Of a stretch of 64,000 nucleotides of DNA, positions 1-8,685 are shown piece by piece (within the stretch, counting starts at the first letter, position 1; each line of letters starts with the position of its first letter). The notes under the pieces are model-generated. The model did no database searches and had not been told where the DNA came from. It was given only the letters and a program-made list of their open reading frames with translations. The translations under genes were made by a program, and so were the position numbers. Source of the DNA: Cyclobacteriaceae bacterium (GTDB lineage Bacteria; Bacteroidota; Bacteroidia; Cytophagales; Cyclobacteriaceae); NCBI GenBank assembly GCA_016787605.1, contig JAEUUE010000128.1:62001-126000 (forward strand), written 5' to 3'.

Positions 1-43
1 TGGGTGGGTAGTGGTTTCTTCAAAATTCCCGGACCAGGAAGTG

Positions 44-85
44 GTAATCGGTGATCGGTAATCGGTGATCAGTAATCGGTCGGTT
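44..85. repeat. Heptamer array A, left arm
   Basis: Five consecutive 7-base units alternate between gtaatcg and gtgatcg/a (starts at 44, 51, 58, 65 and 72), followed by a decayed unit. An inverted partner lies at 576-588. Together the arms enclose the four-helix-bundle gene. This is intergenic as far as can be seen, and is one of eight such arrays in the window. Confidence 0.9.
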
Positions 86-171
86 CAGGTTGCATTTGCC
101 ACAAGAACTTGTCAGGTTTTCCGTACACGCCGAGGTGTGGCGTTTTGTGATTCACGGATTAGTATTGATCC

Positions 172-552
172 ATGAAACACGCGAAATCATTCAAAGATCT
201 GGAGATTTATCAGTTAGCCAGAGAATTGGCAAGGGAGATTTATGGATTGACCAAGGCATTCCCCAAGGAGGAAAAATACTCACTTACCGATCAGGTTCGA
301 AGGTCATCCCGGTCAGTAGGGGCTCAAATTGCCGAGGCTTGGGCTAAGCGGAAATATGAAAAGCACTTCGTCAGCAAGCTCACGGATGCAGACGGCGAGC
401 AATTAGAAACCCAGCACTGGGTGGAATCCGCTCGGGACTGCGAACTTCTTAGCTCGGACCAAACCAACGAGCTGATTGCCAAGTATGAAGTTCTTGGCCG
501 TAAACTGTACAACACAATAGAAAAGGCCCACTTATTCTGCTCCGGCAACTGA
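172..552 (+). CDS. Four-helix-bundle protein, S23/IVP-like family
   Basis: A 126-residue protein that I recognise as the four-helix-bundle family (TIGR02436/PF05635), first known from ORFs in intervening sequences of 23S rRNA and related in fold to the Avd protein of diversity-generating retroelements. Family hallmarks seen are the opening FKDLEIYQLARELA, the central 'QVRRSSRSVGAQIAEAWAKR' and the closing 'YEVLGRKLYNTIEKA'. Length is normal for the family. No 23S rRNA is nearby, so this is a free-standing copy. Its biochemical role is unknown; basic helix-bundle members are thought to bind nucleic acid. It is notable for lying between inverted heptamer-repeat arms (44-85 and 576-588), as if the gene and its arms were one unit. 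It looks more A+T-rich than the next gene. Confidence 0.85.
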   Translation: MKHAKSFKDLEIYQLARELAREIYGLTKAFPKEEKYSLTDQVRRSSRSVGAQIAEAWAKRKYEKHFVSKLTDADGEQLETQHWVESARDCELLSSDQTNELIAKYEVLGRKLYNTIEKAHLFCSGN

Positions 553-575
553 TCTACCCGTCACACTGCACCACA

Positions 576-588
576 GATTACCGATCAC
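576..588. repeat. Heptamer array A, right (inverted) arm
   Basis: gattaccgatcac is the exact reverse complement of bases 51-63 in the left arm. It starts 24 bases after the stop of the four-helix-bundle gene and ends at the -7 element of the next gene. Confidence 0.85.
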
Positions 589-596
589 TATCTTTG
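589..596 (+). promoter_or_regulatory. Bacteroidota -7 promoter element, TATCTTTG
   Basis: An exact match to TAnnTTTG, only 5 bases before the ATG at 602. A start site about 6 bases downstream would give an almost leaderless mRNA. No clear -33 TTTG is visible, and that position is occupied by the heptamer arm. Confidence 0.5.
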
Positions 597-601
597 GCTT
601 C

Positions 602-1180
602 ATGGAGCCCAACGAATTTCACCCCAGAAGTTTGCAGCAATGGCGCGCCTGGCTCAGGGTAAACCATCGGAAGGCAAAGAATATCTGGCTGGTTTTGCAC
701 AAGAAGTCAAGCCCCGGGCCAGGTATTGATTACGTACAAGCCGTAGAGGAGGCCCTTTGCTTCGGGTGGATCGACAGCAAGCCTCAGAAGAAAGATAATC
801 ATACCTATCTGCTCTATTTCGCCGAACGTAAGGCCGGCAGCATCTGGAGTAAGTTGAATAAAGAACGCATCACCCGATTGATCAAAGAAGGCCGGATGAC
901 CTCCTACGGCCTGAAGAAGATCGAGGCGGCCAAAGCGGATGGCACCTGGTCGACACTCGACCCGGTGGACATGCTGCAGGTACCGGAGGACCTGGGTAGA
1001 GCGTTTGCCAAAAACAAAAAGGCATGGAAGAACTTCGAAGCCTTTCCGCCGGGTATCAAGAAACAGCTCGTGTACTGGGTTCTTTCCGCCAAGCGCGCAG
1101 AAACCAGGGCTGCTCGCGTCAAGGAAATCGTGGCGAAGGCGGCACGAAATGAGCGGGCGAATCAGTGGGTGAAAAAATAG
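602..1180 (+). CDS. YdeI/OmpD-associated family protein
   Basis: A 192-residue cytoplasmic protein of the YdeI/Omdp family, sometimes annotated 'bacteriocin protection'. Family marks are the N-terminal 'WLVLHKKSSPGPGIDY', 'EEALCFGWIDS' followed by a basic stretch, and the C-terminal Omdp segment 'YWVLSAKRAETRAARVKEIV'. The molecular function of the family is not established, so the bacteriocin label should not be taken literally. It stands alone on the plus strand and converges with the methyltransferase gene, with one base between the two stops. The ATG at 602 is close behind a good -7 element. Confidence 0.85.
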   Translation: MEPNEFHPRSLQQWRAWLRVNHRKAKNIWLVLHKKSSPGPGIDYVQAVEEALCFGWIDSKPQKKDNHTYLLYFAERKAGSIWSKLNKERITRLIKEGRMTSYGLKKIEAAKADGTWSTLDPVDMLQVPEDLGRAFAKNKKAWKNFEAFPPGIKKQLVYWVLSAKRAETRAARVKEIVAKAARNERANQWVKK

Positions 1181-1181
1181 A

Positions 1182-1922
1182 CTACCGATGCCCGTGAACC
1201 CTGCCCAGGCGCAAAATCAATGGAAATTCGACCGAATACAACGCCGCAGCGTTGATTGATCCTATCCTGTCCACCAATTCAGTCACGGGATTCGCTGCTT
1301 TCTCGTGAATAAACTTTTGTGTGGCCGACCACGTATTCAAATAGCCCTCCAGTTCACCAAGGGTCCACTTAAATCGCATGCGGAACGATGGGGTCGCGAT
1401 TTCCTCGAAGGGAAACTCCATGGTCTTCAACTCATCGTCAATTAGCTTTCTTTCCGGGTCCCAGTACGGGCCGACAATGTGCGTATAAAAATCATGGATA
1501 AGGGGATCGATCTCGGGGGATACCTTTAGCAAGCCATAGACCCACACCGCGATAACCCCTCCGGGTTTAGCCACACGGTTCACTTCCTCGTAGAACGCAG
1601 GCCGGTCGAACCAGTGAATGGCCTGCGCCACGGTCACCAGGTCCACCGATTGATCTGGCAGTTGCGTCGTTTCGCCGGCCACTTCATAGACGATGTTCTC
1701 CTTTCTTACTGCCTCCACCAACTGTTTGGCACTGATGTCGGTAGCCAGCACCTTTCTGAACCTTGTCGCCAACACCTGTGCGGCCTGCCCATTTCCCGTC
1801 CCCGCATCCCAGGCCAGGTCGAATGATTTTACCTGCTTGAAAATAAAATCATACAACTCCTTCGGATAATGCGGCCGAAAGGCGGCATACTGGCGGGCCT
1901 GATCGGAGAATCGGTCTTTCAC
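1182..1922 (-). CDS. Class I SAM-dependent methyltransferase
   Basis: A 246-residue methyltransferase with a type-11-like core. Motif I is 'DAGTGNGQAAQVLA', followed by an acidic strand end near 'VLATDISAKQ' and post-motif 'VDLVTVAQAIHWFD'. The N-terminal 'FSDQARQYAAFRPHYPKELYDF' is common in small-molecule methyltransferases of this group. The substrate cannot be read from the sequence. It is the last gene of the minus-strand operon that starts with the GH127 gene, beginning 5 bases after the rhodanese stop. Confidence 0.88.
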   Translation of the reverse strand: MKDRFSDQARQYAAFRPHYPKELYDFIFKQVKSFDLAWDAGTGNGQAAQVLATRFRKVLATDISAKQLVEAVRKENIVYEVAGETTQLPDQSVDLVTVAQAIHWFDRPAFYEEVNRVAKPGGVIAVWVYGLLKVSPEIDPLIHDFYTHIVGPYWDPERKLIDDELKTMEFPFEEIATPSFRMRFKWTLGELEGYLNTWSATQKFIHEKAANPVTELVDRIGSINAAALYSVEFPLILRLGRVHGHR

Positions 1923-1927
1923 TTCAC

Positions 1928-2479
1928 TTAATAGTACTTACATGCCGGGTCTGTCAACTTGTAGATTCCATCCTTCACAAAATAAACGTTCGGGAATCCC
2001 CATTTCTTGAGATAGTAGGCAGCAAGTGGTGCATCGGTGCCCGTTGAACAATAAAGTATCAACGTCTTCCCCTTCATCGAATTAAGGTCTGCTCTCCTTG
2101 TAAAGAAATCACTGAATGGAAACTTAATGTCCCCCTTCAGGCTTCCGATCATGAGACCACTTGAACGATCAATAGCAAGATATTCAGAGGAACGAATATC
2201 CATCAGGACAACACCCGGATGATCCTTCACGTACTGGCAGATCTCGTGAGGTTCAATGGTGCCCGCGGAAACCAATGACTCCTCTACCAGGGGCATTTCA
2301 CATTGACTGCATATACCCTCTTTGGAGAACCGGAGCGTGTCACAGCCCTGACCACACGGCAAACAGGCATACCGAACGGCTCGGGACTGTTGCGCAAAAG
2401 TCGGAAGAGTACCTGCGACCCCCAGCAGGGATACAATTAGTACGGCAACTTTGAATCCATTCCCCTTCACGAGGCCCAT
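1928..2479 (-). CDS. Secreted rhodanese-like protein with Cys-rich metal-binding motif
   Basis: A rhodanese-like sulfurtransferase domain with the active-site loop 'YCSTGTDA' holding the catalytic Cys. It is preceded by an N-terminal signal peptide (hydrophobic stretch ending in TFAQQ) and a short Cys-rich segment, CLPCGQGC...CSQCEMPL, resembling heavy-metal-binding domains. It is therefore probably periplasmic. A start 27 bases upstream (2506) is possible, but it overlaps the upstream gene by 20 bases. The ATG ending at 2479 gives a compact signal peptide and a normal intergenic step, so I prefer it. Likely roles are sulfur or metal handling; the physiological substrate is unknown. Confidence 0.8.
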   Translation of the reverse strand: MGLVKGNGFKVAVLIVSLLGVAGTLPTFAQQSRAVRYACLPCGQGCDTLRFSKEGICSQCEMPLVEESLVSAGTIEPHEICQYVKDHPGVVLMDIRSSEYLAIDRSSGLMIGSLKGDIKFPFSDFFTRRADLNSMKGKTLILYCSTGTDAPLAAYYLKKWGFPNVYFVKDGIYKLTDPACKYY

Positions 2480-2486
2480 ACGAGTA

Positions 2487-4097
2487 TTACTTTTCATATC
2501 CGACACCCCTCACACACCCTCCTGGCTTCGCCCCGGTGTGCTCCCCCTGACGAATAACCGGCACACCATTCACCAGCACGTGTACCACGCCTTCGGCATA
2601 CTGGTGTGGTTCTTCAAACGTGGCTTTATCACGGATCGTTGCCGGGTCGAATACCACCACATCGGCAAAATGGCCCGGCTTCAAGATCCCTCTCCTCTTC
2701 AACCCCAGGTTCGACGCAGGCAACGACGTCATCTTTCGTATGGCCTCCTCCAGGGTAAACAACTTCTCCTCCCGTGTATACTTGCCGAGGACCCGGGCAA
2801 ACGTTCCGTACGCGCGGGGATGGGCCCCAAGATCGAGAAAGTCCTCCGTCGTAGCCAGCGAGCCCCCATCGGAACCGATGCTCACGTACGGCTGCTTCAA
2901 CATCCTTCGCAGGTTGTCTTCCGACATCAGGAAGTAAAGGGAAGGAACCGACGTTTTGTCGGCCACCACCAGGTCAAGCACCGTCTCATCGGCCGACTTA
3001 CCGTGAAGACGGGCCACTTCATCAAGACGCTTGCCTTTATACAAGGCATTCAGCGAATCCTTCTTGAACCCCAGGATCACCACTTGCTCCGGCGGCGAGT
3101 TCTTGGTCGGGAACCCTCGCTCCATGTCCGCCAGGATTTTCTTTCGAATGACCGGATCAACAAAACGCTTGCGCATCTCGACGGCCGTTCCCTCCTGCGC
3201 CCACGTAGGCACCCTCTCTTTGAGGCCCGTGGCGCTTGCAATGTAGGGGTAAATGTTGGCGGTAATCCGAAGGCCGGCCCTTCGTGCACTGTCGACTTTG
3301 GCCAGCACGGCGTCGATCTTGCTCCAGTTGCGCGCCTGGTTGATCTTGAAATGGTAAATCTCCGCAGGCAAACCGGCGCTGCGGGCTATGGCCATCAATT
3401 CATTTAACGCCTCGAGTATCTTATCGCTCTCGCTGCGGAGGTGTGAAATATACATCCCCTTGTACTCGGCGGCTACCTTGCACAGTTCGATCAGCTCCTC
3501 CGTGGTGGCAAAGGTGGCTGGAGCATAAATCAACGAAGAGCCAACCCCGAGGGCTCCTTGCTGCATGGCTTGCCGCACCAGGCGCTTCATCTGATTGAGT
3601 TCTTCCGTCGTCGGCTTGCGGTTTACTTCCCCCATCACATAAGTCCGCACACTGGTTGCCCCCACAAACGAGGCAAAATTCGTGCTGACGCCCTGCTTCT
3701 CCAGGTGATCGAAGTAACCCCCCAGGGTAGTCCACAGTTTTGATCGCTTGCTGCGCTTCCGGGGCCCCGGGCTTATTCCCTCCCCAAAGACTTCCAGGGT
3801 CACGCCTTGCTTGATATCGCTCATTGACCGTCCGTCCTTAAGCAGCGTACCGTCGGCCCAACTGAGCATGTTGATAAAGCCGGGTGCAATCGCCAAACCA
3901 TTGACTGCCAAAACCTCTTTCGCGCTTGCCGAGGAAAGATCGCCCATGGCGGCTATCGTGTCTTTCCGAATACCGACATCGGCTCGTACCGGCGGACTTC
4001 CCAGTCCGTCATACACCATGCCCCCCCGAAGGATGAGGTCAAACTCTTGCGCGCAAGTAGTCCAGCTGATCAAGAAAAGAAACAACCCGATTCTCAC
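2487..4097 (-). CDS. D-aminoacylase-type amidohydrolase
   Basis: A 536-residue exported amidohydrolase of the N-acyl-D-amino-acid deacylase family. It has a signal peptide (residues 1-16, ending TTCAQ), the urease-fold opening 'LILRGGMVYDGLGSPPV', the mid-domain 'YISHLRSES' and 'EIYHFKINQARNW', and the C-terminal 'GHFADVVVFDPATI' common to the superfamily. Members remove acyl groups from D-amino acids or related peptides, using zinc. Its ATG overlaps the stop of the agmatinase-like gene (ATGA at 4094-4097), suggesting coupled translation. The true substrate is uncertain because the family is broad. Confidence 0.85.
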   Translation of the reverse strand: MRIGLFLFLISWTTCAQEFDLILRGGMVYDGLGSPPVRADVGIRKDTIAAMGDLSSASAKEVLAVNGLAIAPGFINMLSWADGTLLKDGRSMSDIKQGVTLEVFGEGISPGPRKRSKRSKLWTTLGGYFDHLEKQGVSTNFASFVGATSVRTYVMGEVNRKPTTEELNQMKRLVRQAMQQGALGVGSSLIYAPATFATTEELIELCKVAAEYKGMYISHLRSESDKILEALNELMAIARSAGLPAEIYHFKINQARNWSKIDAVLAKVDSARRAGLRITANIYPYIASATGLKERVPTWAQEGTAVEMRKRFVDPVIRKKILADMERGFPTKNSPPEQVVILGFKKDSLNALYKGKRLDEVARLHGKSADETVLDLVVADKTSVPSLYFLMSEDNLRRMLKQPYVSIGSDGGSLATTEDFLDLGAHPRAYGTFARVLGKYTREEKLFTLEEAIRKMTSLPASNLGLKRRGILKPGHFADVVVFDPATIRDKATFEEPHQYAEGVVHVLVNGVPVIRQGEHTGAKPGGCVRGVGYEK

Positions 4098-4894
4098 GAT
4101 GTGCGAAGCAGCAAATCCAGCATTTCTTTGTACAGTTTCCCTGCCAGCATCGCCGTGATGCCGGAAGGATCTCGGGAAGGATTGAATTCCACAAGATCGG
4201 CACCGATGATTCGGCCTTTGAGTCGATGGAGCAAGTGAATGATTTGCCGGGACGTAAATCCCCCGGGTTCGTGGTGGCTCACGCCCGGAGCAAAGGCCGG
4301 GTCGATGGCATCCATATCGAGAGAGAGGTATACCGGGCCATCAAAAGTAAAGACGTGATTGTCGTTCCAGTGCTTCATCTGGATAATCTCTACGCCAAAC
4401 CGTTTCGCCTGCTGGAGCTGGTGCGCATTGAGGGTACGAATGCCGACCTGCACCAGCCGTTGAACCAGCCCCTCTTCCATGATTCGGGCAAACGGGCTGG
4501 CATGGGAATCGGGATTGTCCTCAAAATTATCGTAGAGGTCAGGATGGGCATCGATATGAAGTATCGAAAAATTACCATGGGCGGCCTGGATACCACGAAC
4601 CACCGGGGCCGTTATCGAATGATCGCCGCCCAGGACAAAGAGTTTCGGGTACTGCACCGCGAGTTCATGCACGCGGTTCTTGAGATTTCGGAAGTCCGCC
4701 GGGCTGGCCACCGGCAGGTCGCCAAGATCCGTCCAGCCTGCATCACTGCCGAGATCCCTTCCCGATTCGGCAAACGTGTTGGCCGAGTCAGACCGATAGG
4801 CTTCCCGGATTTTTCCTGGCGCCAGGGCGGGTCCGCGAAGGAACGAACTGTTCGCATCAAACGGGATTCCGGCAACGGCAACCTGGGCACTCAT
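4094..4894 (-). CDS. Agmatinase/formimidoylglutamase-like ureohydrolase
   Basis: A 266-residue member of the arginase/agmatinase superfamily. The binuclear Mn ligands are all present: GGDHS (His92), DAHPD (Asp115, His117, Asp119) and 'SLDMDAIDP' (Asp193, Asp195). The length is slightly short for agmatinase, but no catalytic motif is missing. Members hydrolyse guanidino compounds to release urea, or formiminoglutamate to release formamide; which applies here cannot be told. It overlaps both neighbours by 4 bases (ATGA at 4891-4894 and 4094-4097), so it lies in the middle of a translationally coupled operon. Confidence 0.88.
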   Translation of the reverse strand: MSAQVAVAGIPFDANSSFLRGPALAPGKIREAYRSDSANTFAESGRDLGSDAGWTDLGDLPVASPADFRNLKNRVHELAVQYPKLFVLGGDHSITAPVVRGIQAAHGNFSILHIDAHPDLYDNFEDNPDSHASPFARIMEEGLVQRLVQVGIRTLNAHQLQQAKRFGVEIIQMKHWNDNHVFTFDGPVYLSLDMDAIDPAFAPGVSHHEPGGFTSRQIIHLLHRLKGRIIGADLVEFNPSRDPSGITAMLAGKLYKEMLDLLLRTS

Positions 4895-6939
4895 TTCGCT
4901 ACGGGAAAGGCGGAAATGCGCAAACGGGCTGCCCCCATCGGGATCAGCGTGATGTCGGCTTCGGGCTCTGTCGTCTGCACCGGGCTTTGAGGGAGTTCAG
5001 CACAGAGTCCATACTGATCGATGCTCCATCCCGGGACAGGACGGCCTTTGGATTTCAATTCTATGGGGGCGCCGGCATGCGTGAAAGGAAAATTATCGGC
5101 AGGCCAGGGCTTCTTCACCACGGTGAACGCCTTTTCCAGGTTCGACAGGTCGCCGCTCAGCGCATAATTCCACGGCCCGGCAGGCAGGATTTCGAAAGCC
5201 GGCCACTTGCTCTGATCCACATTGTCCTGCCACTTGGAGTCGTACTGGGCCGTAGCCTTGCTGTCAAGCTTCACGTAATTTTCAGCAATCTTCAGGGAGA
5301 ACGTCAGCGGTCCGTAATTGATGCTTACGCTGTTCTTGTTCTTCTCCCAGGTGCGCGCTGACAATTTCATTGGGAAGGAAAGTGTGATGGCATCGCCATT
5401 TTTCCAACTTCCCTGGATGCGCACAAATTGTCCTGCCATCGGGGTTACAGCAATCTCCTTATTGTTTACGCTCACTTTGGCTTTATCGGCCCAGGCTGGG
5501 ATGCGGAAGTACAGGGGGAACGATGCAGGCCGGGCAAGTTCAACTTTCATCCTTACCTGGTCTTCAAAGGGATAGTGAGTTTGAGTGGTGATCTTCACCT
5601 GCGTCTTATCGCCTACGGTGGCTTTCACTTCACTGTCGGAATAGAAGACGGCCGCCAGTCCGTTGTCGGGCGTGGCCATCCACAGGTTCTCCGCATAGTA
5701 TACCCAGCCACTCGTGTGGTTGTGCTGGCAGCAACGGCTGCTGAAGGGATTCATCATCAGGTAAGGCCCGGGGTTGTCGATACCCGGGTTATGATTCTTG
5801 CTGTCGCTGGCCACCATGTTGGGAGCCACGAGGTATCGCAGCGACCGGTAGTCGGGCATGAAGGCGGCCGGGAAGGTATTGAACGCCACATCCTCGGCGT
5901 TTTCCGCCCAGTACGTATCCCCGGTGATCCGCATCATGATTTCATCCGACGCCATCTGCTCTACCATTCCGCAAGTCTCGACGGCCTGGCGGGGGTCGAT
6001 GAACCCCTTGCGGGAATTTTCATCGCCACCCCACATGCCGCCCGGCACCTGGCCATAGAAATCGCGGATGGTTTTCTGGTTGTTGTAGCTCGCCTGGAGA
6101 TCATCCGGGTTTTTGGATTGCTGGTAGTAAGTGGCCGGCTCCCGGAAGCACTGCGCAATATTTACGTTATGCCAGTTGGGAAGCCATCCATTGAGCCGCC
6201 AGTTGGCCGTGTTGCGGTGCACCTTGTTGGCCAGGTCGAGCAGCCACGGCTCTTTCGTGTGGTTGTAGAGCCAGTAGACACTGTACAGGTTATCTCCCCC
6301 ACGGCTGTTCTCCCAATAGTCTGTTAGAAAATCTGTTTCCGGTATAGTCATCTGCCACTTGAAGTAGCGTGTCATATGAGTAATCACACGAGGGTCGCTG
6401 CTGTACTCGTAGTACGACTGGAGCACAAACAGCATCAGCATCTGCGCCCAGAGGTCGCGCTTGCCGTTCGACTTCCGGATGACATACGGTCCGAAGTCGC
6501 CGTTGTCGCGCTGGCTGTTCAGGGTTCCGTTGATCCAAATCATCGCCTCATCGATCATCTTCTTGTCGTTGAGCACGTAGCCGATGTTGGCATAACCCTT
6601 CAGCCAGTAAGGCATCTCCTCCCAGCCCCAGTCGCCGGTTCCGTCCTTGTTGAGCCAGGCATTGTTTTTCTTGGTCAGCCACGCGCTGATCTCTCCCAGT
6701 TGGCCCGTCAGCCCGTCGCGCTGCAGCTCAAGGCTCTTCAGCAGCCACCCGCCCGGCTTCACGGCACCTACAGGCAACTTCACCAGGTGTTGACCGACCA
6801 GCGGTGCCTGGTTGGTGTGATAATAGGCGTTCATCCTGTCGTTGGCGGGCTTTGGTACCACCGAGGCCTCCCAGGGCTGGGCACAAACCATGTGTGCAAC
6901 AACGATCAGTGTGGCAGCTAGTTTATTTCTCATTGTCAT
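4891..6939 (-). CDS. GH127-like beta-L-arabinofuranosidase
   Basis: An exported glycoside hydrolase of about 682 residues. It opens with a signal peptide (MTMRNKLAATLIVVAHMVCAQ), then 'VGAVKPGGWLLKSLELQRDG', 'LKGYANIGYVLND', 'METCGMVEQM'-like and 'MNPFSSRCCQHNHTSGW', patterns I associate with GH127/DUF1680 enzymes whose active site has a zinc-bound Cys cluster (the CC and upstream Cys here). The open frame extends upstream to 7101, but that part is low-complexity repeat DNA. The ATG ending at 6939, just before the signal peptide, is the likely start. It is the first gene of the operon running down to 1182 and is divergent from the dehydrogenase at 7184. Confidence 0.8.
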   Translation of the reverse strand: MTMRNKLAATLIVVAHMVCAQPWEASVVPKPANDRMNAYYHTNQAPLVGQHLVKLPVGAVKPGGWLLKSLELQRDGLTGQLGEISAWLTKKNNAWLNKDGTGDWGWEEMPYWLKGYANIGYVLNDKKMIDEAMIWINGTLNSQRDNGDFGPYVIRKSNGKRDLWAQMLMLFVLQSYYEYSSDPRVITHMTRYFKWQMTIPETDFLTDYWENSRGGDNLYSVYWLYNHTKEPWLLDLANKVHRNTANWRLNGWLPNWHNVNIAQCFREPATYYQQSKNPDDLQASYNNQKTIRDFYGQVPGGMWGGDENSRKGFIDPRQAVETCGMVEQMASDEIMMRITGDTYWAENAEDVAFNTFPAAFMPDYRSLRYLVAPNMVASDSKNHNPGIDNPGPYLMMNPFSSRCCQHNHTSGWVYYAENLWMATPDNGLAAVFYSDSEVKATVGDKTQVKITTQTHYPFEDQVRMKVELARPASFPLYFRIPAWADKAKVSVNNKEIAVTPMAGQFVRIQGSWKNGDAITLSFPMKLSARTWEKNKNSVSINYGPLTFSLKIAENYVKLDSKATAQYDSKWQDNVDQSKWPAFEILPAGPWNYALSGDLSNLEKAFTVVKKPWPADNFPFTHAGAPIELKSKGRPVPGWSIDQYGLCAELPQSPVQTTEPEADITLIPMGAARLRISAFPVAK

Positions 6940-7026
6940 TTCGGGTATTGGGAAAGCTACAAAGGCGGGGATTAAATTCAAACGGAGAATAGGTCGACTT
7001 TCCCGGCCCATTGAACGAGCGGGTAG

Positions 7027-7094
7027 CCACCGCGGAGTCGCTGAGGTTCGCCAAGGGCTTTGCGCTACTTCGCGTCTTGGCGACTTGGCGGTGG
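7027..7094. repeat. Octamer word array H with dyad arms
   Basis: On the minus strand, 8-base units of the type aagNcgcN repeat from about 7094 downwards. The left end (7027-7046) is an imperfect inverted copy of the right end (7076-7094), sharing ccaccgc and agtcgc blocks and differing at paired bases. It lies between the divergent GH127 and dehydrogenase genes. False open frames run through it on both strands. Confidence 0.75.
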
Positions 7095-7183
7095 TTACCA
7101 TCCCTCCCGTTGAAAATCCACTTGGCTAAAACCAAACCTGCATTTCGAATTTAGCAGTACATTTATAAAGACGTGTTCCACCC

Positions 7184-8641
7184 ATGAAGTACCCGCTGGT
7201 TTCGAATTTCATTAACGGTCAAGCTTCACCATCGTCGTCCAGCAGGATGCTGGATGTCATCTCACCGATCGATGGCACTCCCCTGTCGAAGGTACCGATG
7301 TCGTCGAAGGCAGATCTTGACCAGGCCGTAGCGGCAGCGCAGAAAGCCCTGCCCGGCTGGAGTCGCGCACCCATCAAGGAGCGCGTACAGGTGTTCTTCC
7401 GTTACAAGGTGCTGCTGGAAAAGAACCTGAAAGAACTCTCCGAACTCATCCAGGAAGAAAACGGGAAAACCTATGGCGAAGCCGTCGCTGAGATCGAGAA
7501 GAGCATTGAGCTTACCGAGTTCGCAGCCTCACTGCCCCAGCTGGTCACCGGCGAAGTGCTGGAAGTCAGCTCAGGCGTGGAATGCCGTACAGAGCATGTC
7601 CCTGTGGGCGTGGTGGCTTCCATCGTCCCGTTCAACTTCCCGGCTATGGTTCCCAACTGGACGATTCCCAACGCGCTCGCCCTGGGCAACTGCATGATCA
7701 TTAAGCCGTCGGAGAAGGTTCCGCTTACCCTCGGCCGGTTGGCCTTGTTACTCAAAGAAGCCGGGCTACCTGACGGTGTTTTCAATATCGTCAACGGCGA
7801 CAAAGAGATGGTCGATGCCATTTGCAATCACCCGGGTATCGAAGCGGTCTCCTTTGTCGGATCGACGAAAGTCGCCAAGCTTGTCTACCAGCACGCCACC
7901 CATAACCTCAAGCGGTGCCTTGCGCTCGGCGGAGCCAAGAATCACCTCATCGTGCTCCCCGACGCCATCCCCGTCATGACGGCGCAGAATGTTACTGCTT
8001 CGATGAGCGGATGCGCAGGCCAGCGGTGTATGGCAGCATCGGCCATGGTGGCGGTGGGATCGGTGGACCACATCATTGAAAAAATCTGCGAGGAGGCAAG
8101 AAAAGTGCGCCCCGGGCAGAACCTGGGTGCTGTCATCAGCCGCGAAGCCAAGGAGCGGATTGAACGATACATTACGGAAGCGGAGCAGCAGGGTGCCAAA
8201 ATTCTCGTCGACGGACGGGGTGCTTCCGTTGCCGGTAAAGAGAAAGGGACCTATGTGGGGCCCACCGTGATTGATTTTGTGAAGCCCGACATGGCCGTGG
8301 CCCGGGAAGAGATTTTCGGGCCGGTGATCAGCATTATCCGGGCGCGCACCGTTGACGAAGCGCTCGCCATTGAGAATGCCAATCCGTATGGCAACGCCGC
8401 CTCCGTCTACACCCAAAGCGGTGGCATTGCCCGGTATGTCACCGAACGGGCCAGCGCAGGGATGGTAGGGGTCAATGTGGGTGTCCCTGTTCCCCGCGAA
8501 CCGTTTTCCTTTGGTGGATGGAATGAAAGCCGCTTCGGGGCCGGCGACATCACCGGGAAAAGCTCCATAGGCTTTTGGACCAAACTGAAGAAGACCACAA
8601 CGAAGTGGAATCCGGAATCGGGCATTAACTGGATGAGCTAA
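7184..8641 (+). CDS. mmsA: Methylmalonate-semialdehyde dehydrogenase (CoA-acylating)
   Basis: A 485-residue aldehyde dehydrogenase of the MmsA/IolA type, which oxidises methylmalonate or malonate semialdehyde to propionyl- or acetyl-CoA with NAD+ and CoA. The fold motifs are complete: 'PFNFPAMVPNWTIPNALA', 'VSFVGSTKVAK', and the catalytic Cys282 in 'GCAGQRCMA'. The C-terminal 'MVGVNVGVPVPREPFSFGGW' is strongly MmsA-like. It works in valine, beta-alanine and inositol breakdown. The following aminotransferase gene (8719) fits a beta-alanine or valine pathway, although a 77-base gap filled with repeat arrays separates them. Confidence 0.92.
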   Translation: MKYPLVSNFINGQASPSSSSRMLDVISPIDGTPLSKVPMSSKADLDQAVAAAQKALPGWSRAPIKERVQVFFRYKVLLEKNLKELSELIQEENGKTYGEAVAEIEKSIELTEFAASLPQLVTGEVLEVSSGVECRTEHVPVGVVASIVPFNFPAMVPNWTIPNALALGNCMIIKPSEKVPLTLGRLALLLKEAGLPDGVFNIVNGDKEMVDAICNHPGIEAVSFVGSTKVAKLVYQHATHNLKRCLALGGAKNHLIVLPDAIPVMTAQNVTASMSGCAGQRCMAASAMVAVGSVDHIIEKICEEARKVRPGQNLGAVISREAKERIERYITEAEQQGAKILVDGRGASVAGKEKGTYVGPTVIDFVKPDMAVAREEIFGPVISIIRARTVDEALAIENANPYGNAASVYTQSGGIARYVTERASAGMVGVNVGVPVPREPFSFGGWNESRFGAGDITGKSSIGFWTKLKKTTTKWNPESGINWMS

Positions 8642-8647
8642 CCACTG

Positions 8648-8675
8648 GTTGGATGTTGGGCGTTGGGCATTGGAG
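8648..8675. repeat. Heptamer array B1
   Basis: Four units in register, gttggat, gttgggc, gttgggc and attggag, starting at 8648, 8655, 8662 and 8669. It lies just after the mmsA stop codon. Confidence 0.8.
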
Positions 8676-8685
8676 CAACAAAACT

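Noticed and set aside
44-85. CRISPR array
   Set aside because: The units are 7 bases with no spacers, unlike CRISPR repeats. No cas gene is present in the window.
2451-3407. A 318-residue plus-strand open frame
   Set aside because: It is antisense to the D-aminoacylase gene, with composition typical of a G+C-rich shadow frame and no family signal. Similar long antisense frames (for example 5428-6327, 20666-21240, 25477-26592) were left out for the same reason.
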